6,468 bases of DNA from positions 111,058 through 117,525 of the forward strand of contig CP058707.1 in assembly GCA_013414745.1 (NCBI GenBank). The letters are read 5' to 3'. Origin of the DNA: Bacteroidota bacterium. GTDB lineage: Bacteria; Bacteroidota; Bacteroidia; Chitinophagales; Chitinophagaceae. Position 1 is the stretch's first letter. Each line of letters opens with the position of its first letter. Below are positions 6,407 through 6,468 of this stretch, one piece after another. A program made the translations under genes and the position numbers. The notes beneath the pieces were generated by a model, which saw nothing but the letters and a program-made list of their open reading frames with translations, was not told the origin of the DNA and searched no databases.

Positions 6407-6468
6407 ATGCGAATCGGATTTGATGCCAAACGGATATATCACAATACAACGGGATTGGGGAACTACTC
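6407..6468 (+). CDS. Probable glycosyltransferase family 4 protein, first 20 codons (runs off window)
   Basis: Only MRIGFDAKRIYHNTTGLGNY is complete before the right edge. This N-terminus strongly resembles Bacteroidota GT-B glycosyltransferases (family 4, formerly 'group 1'), in which the FDAKR segment begins the first Rossmann fold and the TGLGNYSR-like loop contacts the acceptor or sugar nucleotide. These usually use nucleotide-sugar donors in cell-surface polysaccharide or lipid glycan synthesis. The donor and acceptor cannot be judged. The gene is divergent from the choice-of-anchor L gene, with 122 nt between the starts. TTTCTTTG at 6393-6400 is a one-mismatch -7 element which, if used, would make the transcript nearly leaderless; no -33 box at proper spacing is clear. 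The identification rests on a short stretch. Confidence 0.6.
   Translation, partial: MRIGFDAKRIYHNTTGLGNY

Overview
The window comes from a Bacteroidota genome. Four features support this: two minus-strand secreted proteins end in type IX secretion (T9SS) type A sorting domains; one of them is a choice-of-anchor L protein typical of this phylum; the start sites lack Shine-Dalgarno sequences and are often A-rich; and one candidate promoter fits the TTG / TAnnTTTG pattern. The futalosine menaquinone genes mqnB and mqnD point away from Bacteroides and Flavobacterium, which use the classical men pathway, and towards Chitinophagales/Saprospirales or Cytophagales-like lineages. That placement is inference.

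Layout. 1-336 (-): N-terminus of 2-oxoglutarate dehydrogenase E1 (sucA), running off the left edge. 337-763: non-coding stretch with a short hairpin that leads directly into a 19-bp tandem repeat of ten full copies. 764-1344 (-): GTP cyclohydrolase I (folE). 1355-1764 (-): a 6-pyruvoyl/6-carboxytetrahydropterin synthase-family gene, 10 nt upstream of folE, so the two form a pterin operon. 1765-2015: divergent intergenic region. 2016-3892 (+): mqnB, mqnD and elaA, joined by two ATGA stop/start overlaps. 3882-5211 (-): secreted alpha/beta hydrolase with a T9SS tail, overlapping the end of elaA by 11 nt. 5231-6284 (-): choice-of-anchor L protein with a T9SS tail, 19 nt upstream of the hydrolase, so these two probably form a secretion-cargo operon. 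6407-6468 (+): first codons of a probable family 4 glycosyltransferase.

Six of the nine genes are broken by small indels. I count about 25, nearly all losses of one base in runs of identical bases, and each reading frame can be restored to a full-length, family-like protein. This is the signature of uncorrected long-read or homopolymer-sensitive sequencing, not of gene decay, so I annotate the genes as single CDS spans and list the frame breaks. The proteins quoted below are my corrected readings.

I see no clear new biological system. The most unusual non-coding structure is the minisatellite between folE and sucA. The most interesting protein detail is a PTPS-like active-site motif, with an apparent Tyr where the family has its catalytic His.
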